Assembly (NCBI RefSeq): GCF_963576675.1
Contig: NC_088913.1
Coordinates: 75,391,001-75,455,000 of the forward strand
Direction: 5' to 3'
Source of the DNA: Euphorbia lathyris
Lineage: Eukaryota; Streptophyta; Magnoliopsida; Malpighiales; Euphorbiaceae
Length of the DNA stretch: 64,000 nucleotides
Part shown: one piece after another, positions 52,445 through 64,000 of the stretch
Numbering within the stretch: the first letter of the stretch is position 1
Layout of the letters: each line of letters starts with the position of its first letter
The notes under the pieces: generated by a model
Database searches by the model: none
What the model was told of the DNA's origin: nothing
The model's input: only the letters and a program-made list of their open reading frames with translations
Position numbers and translations under genes: made by a program

Positions 52445-54945
52445 TGTCACGTCCGTGTCTAAAATTTTTAATTTTTATTTTCGGAATAGATAGTGTTAAT
52501 TAATTATAAAATTTAAGTATATTATTGAGTTCAATTTAATGTTTTTTATGTGTAAATTAAAAGTTTTGGGTTAATTTTAAAAGAAGTTATAACTTTAGAG
52601 GACCAAAATTAATATTTTTATTCCAAATACAAAATCATGTACATTTAAGTATAATTTACCATTATATTTTATATTATTTGAATTATTATTATTATAAAAA
52701 TAAAATAAGAAAAAGTGCATACTTAAGATAAAAAGTACGGTATGCCATATTTGAAATATTATTATTATTATTATTATTATAAAAGAAAATTAAAATAAAA
52801 AGAAATCTAAATTTTATATAATCGACACATTTCTCTTACATGTCAACTTGTAAATAAATCTAAAGTCCACATGTCAATACTCAAGTTATTAAAGAACATG
52901 CGTCATTTGTTATAAATTTCATATATATGAATAAGAGTCATTTTGGGGAGGATACACAAAAAAAAAAGAGTTTTTGTAACAAGTTGGAGAAAACGTCTTT
53001 GGCCGTTAACAGATCACATCGATTAATTTTCGGTGATTGACGACGATATCTCGAATCAACTAATTTTCGGTGATCGATGACGACATTTCGGTAACTGTAT
53101 TTTATATCTAAATTAGTTTTAAAATGTTATAAATATAATTTTGAATAAGTTTAGTTTCGATAGTTTCGTCAAATTTTAATAGATTTACGATTAATGAGTT
53201 AGCGTCTATCAATTACTAATAAAAATATAAATTTTAGACTAGTCTTTTAGATTTATCGAAGTGAAATTCCGTATGAAGACTTTTAGCCGCGAAACGAGTC
53301 TAATAGTATTAATAGTTCGAATTAACTCTGTCGGTTTAGAATCTTTATTTCGGTGATGGAAAATAGTCCGATAAACCTTCTCATTCTTCTCCCTTTTCAG
53401 TTGCCAGCTGGATTGGCTGGCTAGCTCGTGCAATAAAAAAAAAAGTCCTTCAATTCCTCAGGGTGAATTAGTCTCGTTAAGCTACAGAAAGAGGTCCCCT
53501 GTCCCCTCTCCATAAACATAATTAACTTTAAACGATATTAAATTTTATCGATATAATATTATGAGAAACTTTAAGTTGTCGAGTTAAAATAGAAGGACTA
53601 ATATCGATAATTGCCAATTAGAATCTATAAGATTAGTACAAGGGTTTGAATATTATTACATAAAATAATATGAAATTAAGATATGAAATTAAGATATAAA
53701 ATTAAGTTTATGAAATTAGTTCAAATAGACCTATGATAATATAACGAGTCTAACGGTATATTCGGTCTAAAATACAGTGACAGATAAAAATAAGTTTCAG
53801 TTTTAAATTATTTAAGTGACTTTGAATACGTTTTAGTAAATTGTTTAAGATATATTGTTTTAAAATATTTATATACTTTTGATTTTGATTATTTGAAGAA
53901 TAATGATTTATTATCGTGGTATTTTGGAAATTTGGCCGAGGAAATGAATTTGATGGTTTGATGCGAATTATTTTTGGATTGAGAAAACTGTTGCGATTAT
54001 TGTTGTTATTATTTGTGTGATTTGGATTAAAGTCCAAATATGATTTTTATGTTGTGATATTATGAAAGAAAGATAAAATGGTTTTGTCCATCTAGGATTG
54101 TCCGGGGTAGGAGTTGTAAGTTGTAAGACCATACCTAAGGGCAGTATGGCCAGAGTGCACGGCTGGTAGTCCTAACGTTAGGCAAGGCGAGATATGAATG
54201 AGATATCTCGATTACTGATATGATTGATGTTATGATAAGCTACACGGGTGGAATTCGAGGATGGACACACACGCAAATTTTGTATTACGTTTTGATAATG
54301 TTTGATGATTTGAATTATAATGTTTTACGATTTATTTGATTACGAGTTGGTTTGTTAAAGCGGTTTATTCGATTTGATTCGTTTTGAGCAAACGTTGTTC
54401 GATTTGATTCGTTTTGATAAAACGTTGTTCATTTTGATAAAACGTTGTTCGTTTTGATAAAACGTTATTCGATTTGATTCGTTTTGACAAAACGTTGTTC
54501 GATTTGATTCGTTTTGATAAAACGTTGTTCGATTTGATTCGTTTTGATAAAACGTTATTCGATTTGATTCGTTTTGATAAAGTGATTTATATATATTAAA
54601 TTATATAATAATAAAGTGAAATATACAAGTAAATTATTAGCGAATCAATCAACGTGTCAATAAGTTAAAACGAGTTCATTAGTTAAGAGAACTACCTAAT
54701 TAAGAGAACTACCTAAAATAGGTAGAACTACGTGGCTTTGATTCCCGATTTAAAGATTAAAAGGCGTTCGGGATACGTAGGAAGCTTGATAGAATTATCA
54801 AGTCCAAGCCAAATAATTAATAAAACTTTAGGTAGTCCTAAATAAATTCTTATCTATTATAATATAGGTTCGGCTTTTAAGCTGATAGGCGTTGGTTCTC
54901 CTATTTTCCTTTCATGCCCGATGCCGGTTTGGGTCGGGTGTGACA
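52445..54945. mobile_element. Probable solo LTR, 2501 bp, inside the copia LTR
   Basis: Begins TGTCACGTCC and ends GGGTGTGACA, with TAATT directly on both sides (52440-52444 and 54946-54950). No gag-pol is inside. The TGTCAC...GTGACA ends are common in plant gypsy LTRs. A non-autonomous element is also possible. It holds a 30-bp repeat array at 54358-54590. Confidence 0.72.
54358..54590. repeat. Tandem repeat, unit about 30 bp
   Basis: About eight copies of TTCGATTTGATTCGTTTTGA followed by TAAAACGTTG, some lacking the first ten bases. Confidence 0.88.
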
Positions 54946-56197
54946 TAATTAATTAGAGTTTCATTCCCATTAAAATCTCTAATTAACATTATCACATAAT
55001 CCATTAATTTGATTTATAACTATAATCCAATTATAACTATTAATCAAATTAATTTATCCCTAATTACTATATAAATTTCGGTCCATGTGCAGTGTTTGGC
55101 TAATTCCATTTTCATCCTCTGGTTCCAAGTCCCATATGCGACCCATTAGGTCCTTTATTGCTACTAGTCATATATATCCTTTGAAATTAAATCATCACGA
55201 TTATTTCAACACATATATAACGGAATACCGTCGTGAGCTGTTACTAGCAGAACCTATGATATTCCCCCAGAGCAATTAAGAAGTCAGGTTGATAACTGAC
55301 GTTAACCTTTCTGCATTAGGTACAGTATAATACAATCCTTCATCAACTATATCCTGTTGGTCAATTCCTTATAACCATGGAACGTGTCAAGGTTACATAT
55401 AACGAAGAGTTCGTTTTACTTGTACAGGTTGAATTCACTCTGAAAGATAAGTTAAGTGAAATTTTTATTTCTACTCTTAACTCTATCACCTTGCAAGGAT
55501 TTCAGTTAATTCACTACAAGCGGCCATTTGGATATATCTCCCATTTATCAAGAGCAATGAATGCTTAATCTGACATTAACTATTCTGCAACCACTTTGTG
55601 TGATACCCAACCCTGCTCTTACACACCCCAGGCTCCCACCTGTAATGGATCGTGCTCGCACAGAATCTAAGTATCACACTCTACGGTCCAGAATCACTAA
55701 TTAATGAATGTTTAAGTCTGAGGATTAGTTATACCTACTAATACCAATGAGATGAACAGTTGAAACATTTAGATAAATTAATCCATACTGTTATCTCAAG
55801 TCGGGTCCCAATCCTAATGAACTCCTTCACCGGATCTATGTAACTGTCTAGATATCTCTATATCTAAAGCTTGTGAGCTCAGCTTTCTGTCTCGACAGAA
55901 AATACTGTTACATGCAAGTCTCAACAGTGATATGCCAACCCCTATAACATATCACTTGACTTGGGTTGATTTTAAGTTTATTGATCTTGTTATAAAGTAC
56001 AGTCTCACTTCATGCTTGTATGAACACTTTATAATTATTAAACAAACATAGGATTACTTTCTTTATGAAAGATTTGTGCCTTATATATAGGTACATATTA
56101 ATGCTATATATCTTATTAAACAAATGACTAAATAAACAATTTATTCATTAATATTTATATCCTAAAACAATTGTCTTTAGGACACTAAACTCCAACA

Positions 56198-56209
56198 TTC
56201 TCCCATTTG
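56198..56209 (-). other. Polypurine tract of the copia element
   Basis: On the minus strand CCAAATGGGAGAA leads into TGTTGGAG, the LTR start, about ten bases after the RNase H stop region. Confidence 0.7.
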
Positions 56210-56211
56210 GA

Positions 56212-56545
56212 CTAAAGCCAATTGTTCTTGTAACTAATACCAGAAGAACCAAGATGTCTATCATGAGCTCTTTGTGGTAATGGCTTGGTTAAGGGATCTG
56301 CAATGTTGTCCTCAATAGGCACCTTTTCTACTCTCACATCTCCCCTGGCTATAATCTCCCTAATGAGATGATATCGCTTGAGGTAATGCTTGGATGCATT
56401 ATGAGACCGTGGTTCCTTTTCTTGTGCAATGGCTCCATTGTTATCACAGTACAAAGTAATGGGATTTACAATGTCAAGCACCACTCCTAGTTCTATTATG
56501 AACTTCCTAATCCAAACTGCCTCCTTTGCAGCTTCTGCAGCTGCT
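56212..56545 (-). pseudogene. Ty1/copia RNase H C-terminus, cut by element 4
   Basis: The minus strand encodes AAAEAAKEAVWIRKF, LYCDNNGAIA, SKHYLKRYHLIRE, and NIADPLTKPLPQ, the standard end of copia RNase H, then a stop near the PPT. The part before AAAEAA is replaced at 56546 by the LTR of element 4. The rest of the copia element lies beyond the window. Confidence 0.92.
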
Positions 56546-56964
56546 GTAGACACCGAGTCGGAGGACCTGTGATGAAAACCTGAAAACAAGACGGTTGAAG
56601 CGATTGATTCCGGAAGTTTTAAAAAATATATAAAGAATAATAAGCGAAGGAAAATTAGCGGCACGGCGCGGGTGCTTAGCGGCATCCGGCACGCGGACGA
56701 CAATGGTCGAACGCCCGCTCGGCGGCGCGGGACGTGCGCTCAGCGTCCGTCGGACGCACCGCAAGTGGCACGCTCTCGACGTCCGAGCAATGCCCGGGTC
56801 CGATGGCACGGGGCGCGCTTTCGTGGGCCGCTGAGCGCACGTGCCCGGTAGCGCGAAGCGCGCGTTCGGCGGCCGCGACGTGTGAGCGTTCGGCGGGGCG
56901 GGACGCGCGCTCGGCGGTCGCGGGGTGCGCACGCCCAATGGCTCGAGGCACGCCCCGAGGGTCG

Positions 56965-57155
56965 TCGGGCGGGCGCCCAACCACGTCGGGCGAACGCCCG
57001 ACGGAGGTTGGGCGCGGGCGCCCAACCTAGCGTTGGGCGGTCGCCCAACGACGTTGGGCGATCGCCAAACAAATGTTGGGCGGTAGCCCAACACTAGGTT
57101 GGGCGGCCGCCCAACCCCTATGGGCGACGCCCAATTTCTTTTGGGCGTCGCCCAT
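56965..57155 (+). repeat. Array of nine GC-rich palindromes in element 4 LTR
   Basis: Nine units again, just upstream of the TATA box (57177). Centres in order: GGGC, GAAC, GCGGGC, GGTC, GATC, GGTA, GGCC, then two short ones. Two units have lost perfect symmetry (GATCGCCAAAC and GGTAGCCCAAC). Confidence 0.92.
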
Positions 57156-57176
57156 TGGTCCGGGGACCCGTTTGCC

Positions 57177-57184
57177 TATAAAAG
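57177..57184 (+). promoter_or_regulatory. LTR TATA box, element 4
   Basis: TATAAAAG in GCCTATAAAAGGCACGG, at the same place as in element 3. Confidence 0.75.
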
Positions 57185-59545
57185 GCACGGATCCCCATGC
57201 AAAAAAAAAAGGAGGGAAGGGGAGGAGGAATCCTTAGAGAGCTTCTCACACTAGATATTTTTCTAGAGAGAGAAAGTTGATAAAGTTGATTTTTTTAGGA
57301 AAAAACATTTTTTTTCCTAAAAATTGAAAATCTCTAAATTTCCTAAGTTCAATTTTTACTAAATTTTTTATAAAAAAAACGGGAGCTCGTGGTTCGTGGA
57401 ATCAATCGGCTTCAACTGTCAGATACCGAATTCAAGGTATTATCCGAGGACTAGACTCTTTATTTTATTTAACTTATTCTCTTCTTCTATTTTTATGCTA
57501 TAGTTTTTATTCATTTAGTCATTTATTTATTTTATCACATTTTATTTAATTAGCGTATTTATTTAATTTTCGTTTCGTGTTAAATAAAATTCGGTTTTGT
57601 TTTAAAATAAAAAACCTCGTTTTGATGTCCCAATACGAACCGTGATCCGATAAAAGGTAGTTCGGGTATCGAAAACGTTGTAATTACAAGTTTTTAATTT
57701 AAAAGGAATTTCCAAATAATGTTTTGAAATAAAAAACGTCGTTTAGGAATTTCCGTTTTCGACTATGATCCGTCTTTGGTAGTTCGGAAACCCAAAACGA
57801 TTGAATTAGATTTAATTTAAAGCTTTTGAATAAATCTGGAAACATTTAGGAGTGCTGCTGTAATTTACCTATTCTGTCACTAAATGCTGTTTACCGACGG
57901 ATTTTCCGTCGGTAAATCTGCCAAAATGTAAAAAATGCCATTTCAGTCCCTTTTTCTTAACTTTTAAGCTTTTAATCCTTGGTGTGTATATGTATAGTTA
58001 TGTAATATATGTTTTTTTCAAATTATTTTAGAACTTTAGCATATATAACCATTTTAGAGTATTTGTATACTATTTTTATTCTATTTTACAATATAAGTAT
58101 AAGTATATATACGTATTCCTTTTTTGTTATTTTGGGTTGTGTTTTAAAGGTTAGTTATTTGGTATTTTGGAAAATAATTAATATATATTAGTATATGGTA
58201 TTCTTGGCATTTAAAACTATATTAGTTATGTATATGTATAGTTTTGGAATATTTGGGTTATTTTAGTGATTATTGAATGAAATTATTTTTGGATAAGCAT
58301 TATTTTCTTAGTTATAGGATTTACTTATTATTTTCACATTTTCAAAGTATAGATATATTGTACCTATTATTTTTATATACATATAGCTTCTTTTGTATTA
58401 ACTCTTATTTTATATTCTATTTTTGATTTAAATGTATATATGTATGTACAAATTATTTTCTTTACTCTTTGAGCCCATTCATGGGTCCATATTTCAAATG
58501 GGCTTTATTTAAGTGTAAATATTAGTTAAAATAAGTTTATTGCTCTAATTATAACAATTAGAGAGTCCATTAAATAAGTGGGGAAAATAAATCACAAAAA
58601 GAGAGTTTTCAATTGAATTATTTAAACTAATGAGTTTTTTTAGTTTCCTAAAGTGAATAAATCGAGTCATTTTTGTTAGCATTTTAAATCATTTCTCATA
58701 ATATCACGTTTTAAAACCTTAGTCCGTTCCAACGACGGATTAAGCGAACATTGTAATTAAAATCGTTTTCTTTGTGAATAATAGAACTTTTTGAATCATT
58801 TTCTTAAAGGATTTGTACAAAATAAAATTGACTTGTATGTTTAACCACGTTTTCTCATTAAAAGGTTTTTATCTCAAATGTTTTCAAATACTCGAGTCGT
58901 TCCAACGGCGATTCGGGTAAATTTCATCAAACGGGGTTTTAAAACGCACCTAAATCGTTCCAACGGCGATTAAGGTGCGAACCATGTAAATAAACTCGTT
59001 TTGGGGAAATAAGTTAGTGTAGAACAAACACACAACATAACATTTAAATACGGTTGTAAATAAATCACTTCTTTCTTCCCCATCTCTGTGTATGTATAAC
59101 ATAAATGGGTGATTCTTTATTGACGTGGCTTTTCAATAATATATGCTCAAAACGGTTTCTAAAAAGAGAAAGAAAAGGGTTTCAAATGAATTTTAAACTT
59201 AAAGAAGTATACGATTAGTCCGTTATCGCCTAACATGCTGAGTAGGAGGCCGGTGGTTCATAACCGGGCGATGTCGGGGTGCCTAGTAGCCTTTCTCCGG
59301 AAAGGAGCTAGCCTTCTCTGCTCGTGCCTAAGTTTCCCGAACCCACACCGGTCTCCCGCAAGGGATCGGTGTTCATTTTCCCATTCGTGGGTGGCGACTC
59401 TTCCATATCTCCGAGCTCCGGTCCTGCCGAGCAGCTTGATTCCATGATTGGTTGCTTTCGGCGCCAATCATCGCTTACGTCGCCATGAGGTTGTCCACCC
59501 TCCGGTCCGCCCGGGAGATTAGGCCGCGGCACCTCGTCTAACAAG

Positions 59546-59563
59546 TGGCGACTCTGCTGGGGA
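59546..59563 (+). other. Primer binding site of element 4
   Basis: TGGCGACTCTGCTGGGGA, two bases after the LTR; identical to element 3. Confidence 0.88.
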
Positions 59564-61484
59564 AGCGAGAAATTTGATTCCGGAAGGCGTGTATTAAGCC
59601 CTTAACGGGGACGGATCGTTTTACTTCTTTTCGTATGCATTCATGTGCATTATTGCAAACCCTTTGGGTAATTTCCACGAAACCTCTAGCGAGAGTCCAT
59701 TCGTCGCTCGAAAGAGGCTAGCGTAAGTTCCCCCTTACAGTAAGGCGCCAGAAGGTCCCCATCCATTCATTAGGGGCGAATCTGTGCGGTCCTGTGAGGT
59801 CCCGCGGTCAGCCGTGTCAGCATATAGTAGCCTTAGAAGTTTCCGTAGGATTACCCGTTACTATTTTTGATGTGATAAATGAATCAGTTCGTGTTTTCAA
59901 ACCGCCATGATACGTGTCTAATCCTAAATTATGTAAAGAAAATGAGACGATGCGTTAATATATACTCGTGAATCGACATACTAATTACCCTAAAACATCG
60001 AAACAATTTGAACTAAAGACGACTTAGTCATCTCATATGAATGAACATGTGCGACCCGCCTTGTCCCTTTCGGTGTCCCGACGAAGGCACATGTTCAGGA
60101 AATGTGTTATGACATAAGCACATATTAGTATGAATCGGTTCGGTGTTAAGGATAGTTACATCTCGATACAAAAGACTATATTAACAGTAGCCGTTATTCA
60201 CATTCTTTAAATAAGTTAGGATAAAACGAGATCATGACGAAACGAAAACGAAGAACATTTCTGTTTCGAACGACCCTGTCGTAATGTGAAAAGTTTCGCA
60301 CAAGTAGCCCGTCCCTTCCGAATGAAAGACGAGCTTTTACGTTATGCCTCGTGTCGTTCTTAAGAGAAATGGATGTGTCCGTAAAGGTGACTAAGAAAAC
60401 AAAAGAAAAGAAAAATAAACTAAACGACCAAAAATCATTCCGAGTCTACGATATATTTCAATCCCGAGAGTAGTTAAAGAAAATAAACCAATGTCGTTGA
60501 ATACGTGTCTCGAACGAGTATATACCCCGTTCAAAACTTTGAAGCCGAATTAAGCCAAACCGTATAATTGCGCCATATGGACGAGACTGCGGGTTTTGAC
60601 TAACGACTCGATCATTTCGACCGTTACCAAAACTGCAAGAAATATGGCCCGATATATGCGTTTGCTTAATTCACGCCTAAAGGAAAGAGAACGGTGATGT
60701 CCTCGCCTCGAATAAACATGCGATTCAACGAAACGTTGATTTTCTATAACCACACTAAGGTGATATATCCCGTAGATCGGAAAGAATAAGAGATTGTTGT
60801 TAGCCGAAAGATTACCGTGCGCTCAAATAAGACTCGCCGTCTTTTCGTGTAGCAAAATGAGCAAACGGATCCTCGGTGCTAAGAACAAACACGTTACGCG
60901 ATGAATCCGTTCCCTAAAATAAAATCCAAAAGTGATTCCATCACTGAATAAATGCATGGTTACGTCTCTCGATAGATCCAAAAAGATCCCGTTGTAATCC
61001 AAAATCGAGACACGAACCCACGCGAACAAAAGGGAACGAATCATTGACAATAACGAACGATTGGACTAGAAGAATAACTCGTACCACGTCTAAAAACTGA
61101 GATGCGCTCAAAGGGAGTCAAAGCCCGAATTAATGCGTCTCACGAAAGGACAAAAGACGGGTTATTCTGAAAGGACAATCCAACTTGGTCAATTTCTTAG
61201 TCACCAAACGTGGATACGTCAAAACGAACTGTGTTATCTGATGAATGATTTAATTTCCCGCAATAATCGACGGCATCACGCGTCCCCTAGACCGCAATAT
61301 GAGCCAAAAACCAAAATCCTAGAAAAGAGACCTGGACCGACGAGTGTGTGGAGGAATAAGGGTGGAAGAGAGATGTTGTGATACATGTAAATAGAACTAA
61401 CGTTTGTTCTTCTTATCTTATAATCGTAAATAAATAAACGCACACACCACGAATCATGCATATAAAAATCATGCATACATACTA
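59564..61484 (+). other. Leader of element 4, with conserved short ORF (61133-61381)
   Basis: Counterpart of 35024-36936. The short frame of 82 codons ends RPGPTSVWRNKGGREML as in element 3. Otherwise no ORF; many C/T and G/A differences from element 3. Confidence 0.5.
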
Positions 61485-63974
61485 ATGGATACCGTTCGCG
61501 CAGACGTCATCATTAAGCGGTTGTGGTTTCGCGAGAGTAATCGGCTTGTCAGACAGTTTGATCAGCTACGAGTAGACAGTTCGGAATCAGTAGTTGTGGC
61601 TTCTGAATCATCTTCGTCTGGGTATACTCAGTCTTCCGTCAGTATGTCTGCAACCGACGAGAAGGTGGCTGAATTGGAGAATTTTGTGAACAATATTAAT
61701 GATCAGCTGGCCGCAATCTTGGCCCAGCTAGCTGAGTTAGCACTAAAGGACAACAAGAGTGGTAGTAAGCATGCTGAGAATGAGGTGAACGATGGCCCTC
61801 GCTTTGGGAATGAGGAGGATTATCAGGATTATATCCGAAAACAGTTAGAGAAAGAGAAAGCTAAGGAAGAGGAGTGGAAGCAACACATCACACAGGAAGT
61901 GCAGGACTTGCGCGGGGGAAGTTCCGGGAGTCAGGACTTTTATAACTTGAAGAATTGTTTATCGGCAACAGCTTTGCCTTTGAAATTTTGGCTCCCCGAC
62001 ATGAAAAAGTTCGATGGAAATGGAGATCCCACCGCTCACATGAATCAGTATGTTGCTGTGATGAAGCACACGATCCTGACTGAGGATCAAGTCCTGGGGC
62101 TGTTTAACACCTATCTAGAGGGGGCTGCCCTCACATGGTTCCATGCATTGCCGATGGTAACAAAGAGGGATTGGAAGGAATTAGCAAAGTCGTTCATCGC
62201 TCAGTATAGCTTTAACACCATGCTGGAAGTCACTTTGAAAGAATTAGAGAGCACTAAGCAGCAGGCTGGGGAATCATTTTCCGATTTTGTGAAAAGATGG
62301 AGGGCTAAGGCCGCAGTGATGAAACAAAAGCCGCTCGAGCAGGATCAGATCCGAATGGTGGTTGGCAACACGTTGCCGTATATCAAGAATTAGTTGTGGT
62401 ATATGCCGTTTACAGATTTCAATCAGATGTATAGTTGTGCCTTGACTGTCGAAGGTGATGGGGAGCCGAAGAAAGCTTATACCAAGTGGACGAAGTCTGG
62501 ATATAGTGCCGGAGGGCCTAGCGCGAGTACGGAATCCGCAGCAGTGAAAGTGGTTGATCTTAATGCTATTGAAAAGAGGCGGTTCGCCAAGTTCGATCAG
62601 ACGTATGCTAAAGTTTTCGAGCGTCTGCAGAAAAAGGGATTGTTGAAAGCCCTTACCCCGTATAACAAAGCTCAACCTACTCCGCAGATTCAGGCTAGAG
62701 GGTACTGTGAGTTCCACAGCAGTTATGGACATACGATTGAGAATTGCGAGAGGCTGAAACACGAAATCCAAGATTTGATTGAGGAGAAGAAGATAGCTGA
62801 TCCTTCGTCAGCAAACCCTTCCGTTAGGCGCAATCCATTGCCTAATCATAGGGTGAGCGTGATCGGAGCTGGTTTGACAGAAACTGTAGTGATGGAATCC
62901 TTTGAGGAAGATGTAGAGGAGTTGTTGGACTCCGTCGAAAAAAGTAATGTGGGAAAAGGTCTGTATGTGTCCTTCTTGGGTGAGGAACGAGAGGATGAAC
63001 CGATGGAAGAAGGGTCAGATGGTGGAGCACCGTATGATGAAGATAGTGCTGAAGAGACCGGAGAAGGGTCGTCTCGGACTATTGTGCCAGATTTGAGTTT
63101 GTTTAGTGGAGGAAGAGATCCCGAGGTGCACTTGCGTGAATATATGCACAACATGTTTATTGAATCCTTCGGAGTAGATGAGATTGCTCAGTGGTTTCAT
63201 CATTCGCTGGTAGGCGAGCCTTTGGAATGGTTCCACTCATTACCCGACTCTTGCAAGCATGATTAGGATCAATTATCAGATTTATTCTTAGAAAAGTACC
63301 AAAGAGCCGAGGACAGGGCCGCAGAGCGCTTCGCAATGCAGATTGGACCTATCAAGCGTTCGCTACCGAGGGTTAGCAAGTATAATGGCAATAAGGATCC
63401 TATGGAACACCTTCATTTTTACTTGTCGGCTATGGCACCCTTGGGTTTTAAAGAAGAAGAGATCACTAGCTTGTTTTGTAATTCGTTGATGGGTGAACCG
63501 TTAATGTGGTACATGTCACTACCGATGTATGTTAAGACCGATTGGGCAGCAATGACGAAAAGATTTATCAAGGAGTATACAGTATGGATGCTGGCAGAGC
63601 AAACCCCTGACTCCCCGTCTTACCAAACACCTGATGCGGTGTTAGCAATGCCTAGGTATGGTGGATACCAGGATCCTGTGGAGCATGCGAGGATATTTCG
63701 CAATCATATGTATGACGTCGGATTTCCGCAGTGGGAGTTGCATGAACATTTTCCGGAAACCTTGATGGGTGAAGCCTTATTGTGGCATCAGGGTCTATCA
63801 GAGGAGGAGATGGGTCATTGGATACCGCTCCGAAGTGCCTTTGTGGCGAGATATGAAATGTACATTCCATGGACGAGATCCCTGGATGATCTGGACAGGA
63901 TTAGGCAATTCCCCGAGGAACATTTTGTGGATTATGCTAGAAGGTGGAGGCACCGTTGGCCGCAAGGAGGATGA
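61485..63974 (+). pseudogene. Element 4 gag with four tandem capsid-type domains, three breaks
   Basis: Starts with ATG (MDTVRADVII...), the codon lost in element 3. Domain 1 is at about 62010-62213 with its C-terminal half to about 62440, the knuckle CEFHSSYGHTIENC near 62706, domain 2 at about 63102-63305, domain 3 at 63382-63585, and domain 4 from 63657. Breaks: TAG at 62391-62393 where element 3 has Glu; TAG at 63264-63266 where it has Trp; and around 63950 a deletion of some 24 codons of the domain 4 C-terminal half with a frameshift (reading resumes in another frame as RRMSRVSLRDYD up to the window end). The same four-domain order as element 3 shows that the array is a family trait, not a local accident. 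Confidence 0.87.
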
Positions 63975-64000
63975 GCCGGGTGTCCCTCCGTGACTATGAT

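Larger units (their letters stand above)
51950..56197 (-). repeat. Ty1/copia 3' LTR, split by a 2.5-kb insertion
   Basis: In minus orientation it begins TGTTGGAGTTTAGTGTCC right after the copia PPT (56198-56209) and ends about ...GGTTAACA at 51950. Without the insertion 52445-54945 it would be about 1.74 kb. A TATA box (CTATAAATAGAC, minus, near 52260) lies in the distal part with CT-rich leader-like DNA after it. The proximal end is firm; the distal end is a proposal because the second LTR is outside the window. Confidence 0.65.
56546..59543 (+). repeat. Element 4 5' LTR (2998 bp)
   Basis: Begins TGTAGACACC, ends CGTCTAACA; reverse-complement relative of 20417-23442 and 36957-39966. More diverged in the AT-rich middle than the two LTRs of element 3 are from each other. 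TATAAAAG at 57177-57184. Confidence 0.94.
56546..64000 (+). mobile_element. Element 4: second member of the element 3 family (right end beyond window)
   Basis: Opposite orientation to element 3. It has a 5' LTR (56546-59543), the same PBS, the same leader, and gag with the same four-domain order. The left target sequence GCTGC (56541-56545) cannot be paired as the far end is outside. Two in-frame stops and one deletion with frameshift lie in gag. Sequence is close to element 3 in the N-terminal gag and less so in domains 2-4. Confidence 0.93.

Noticed and set aside
1..64000. Ordinary host gene or endogenous pararetrovirus
   Set aside because: All long frames are explained by retrotransposon proteins, their accessory genes or LTR composition; no movement protein or coat-type viral domain was seen.

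Overview
The window is intergenic, transposable-element-dense nuclear DNA of a flowering plant, probably a eudicot. That inference rests on the families present: Athila-type and Tat/Ogre-type Ty3/gypsy elements, a Ty1/copia element, an L1-type LINE ending in RNase H, and small foldback elements. I see no ordinary host gene, rRNA, tRNA gene or CRISPR array. The species cannot be told from the sequence.

Layout. (1) 1-14791: an Athila-type element on the + strand. Its left LTR is cut by the window edge; then come PBS, gag-pro-RT-RNaseH-integrase with stops and frameshifts, two different ATHILA-ORF1 genes, PPT and right LTR. (2) 14792-14994 and 44104-44304: the arms of an old inverted repeat, now 29 kb apart. 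Element 2 (15000-44098, minus strand, 292/293-bp LTRs, target duplication TATTG), a Tat-lineage gypsy element with an extra antisense gene, sits in its loop. (3) Element 3 (20417-39966, minus strand, about 3-kb LTRs, target duplication GCAGT) is inserted in element 2's integrase gene. It is an Ogre/Tat-like element whose gag carries four tandem capsid-type domains and which has no recognisable protease. It also carries an antisense, intron-containing plant mobile domain (PMD) gene and a 39-bp minisatellite. (4) 44330-48010: AT-rich DNA with subterminal repeats and three small foldback elements. (5) 48011-51905: a 5'-truncated LINE, minus strand. (6) 51950-56545: the 3' end of a copia element, minus strand. 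Its LTR is split by a probable 2.5-kb solo LTR (target duplication TAATT), and its RNase H gene is cut by element 4. (7) 56546-64000: element 4, a second copy of the element 3 family on the + strand, running off the window.

The most interesting signals are these. The four-fold gag domain array is seen in both copies of the element 3 family. The LTRs of that family hold arrays of nine GC-rich palindromes just upstream of the TATA box. In the Athila element, a long palindrome followed by a TATA box occurs in the LTR promoter and again before each accessory gene. All three gypsy families carry plant-type extra genes between pol and the 3' LTR, several with their own TATA boxes. Every element shows disabling lesions, so activity in cis is unlikely, but the two LTRs of each complete element remain very similar.
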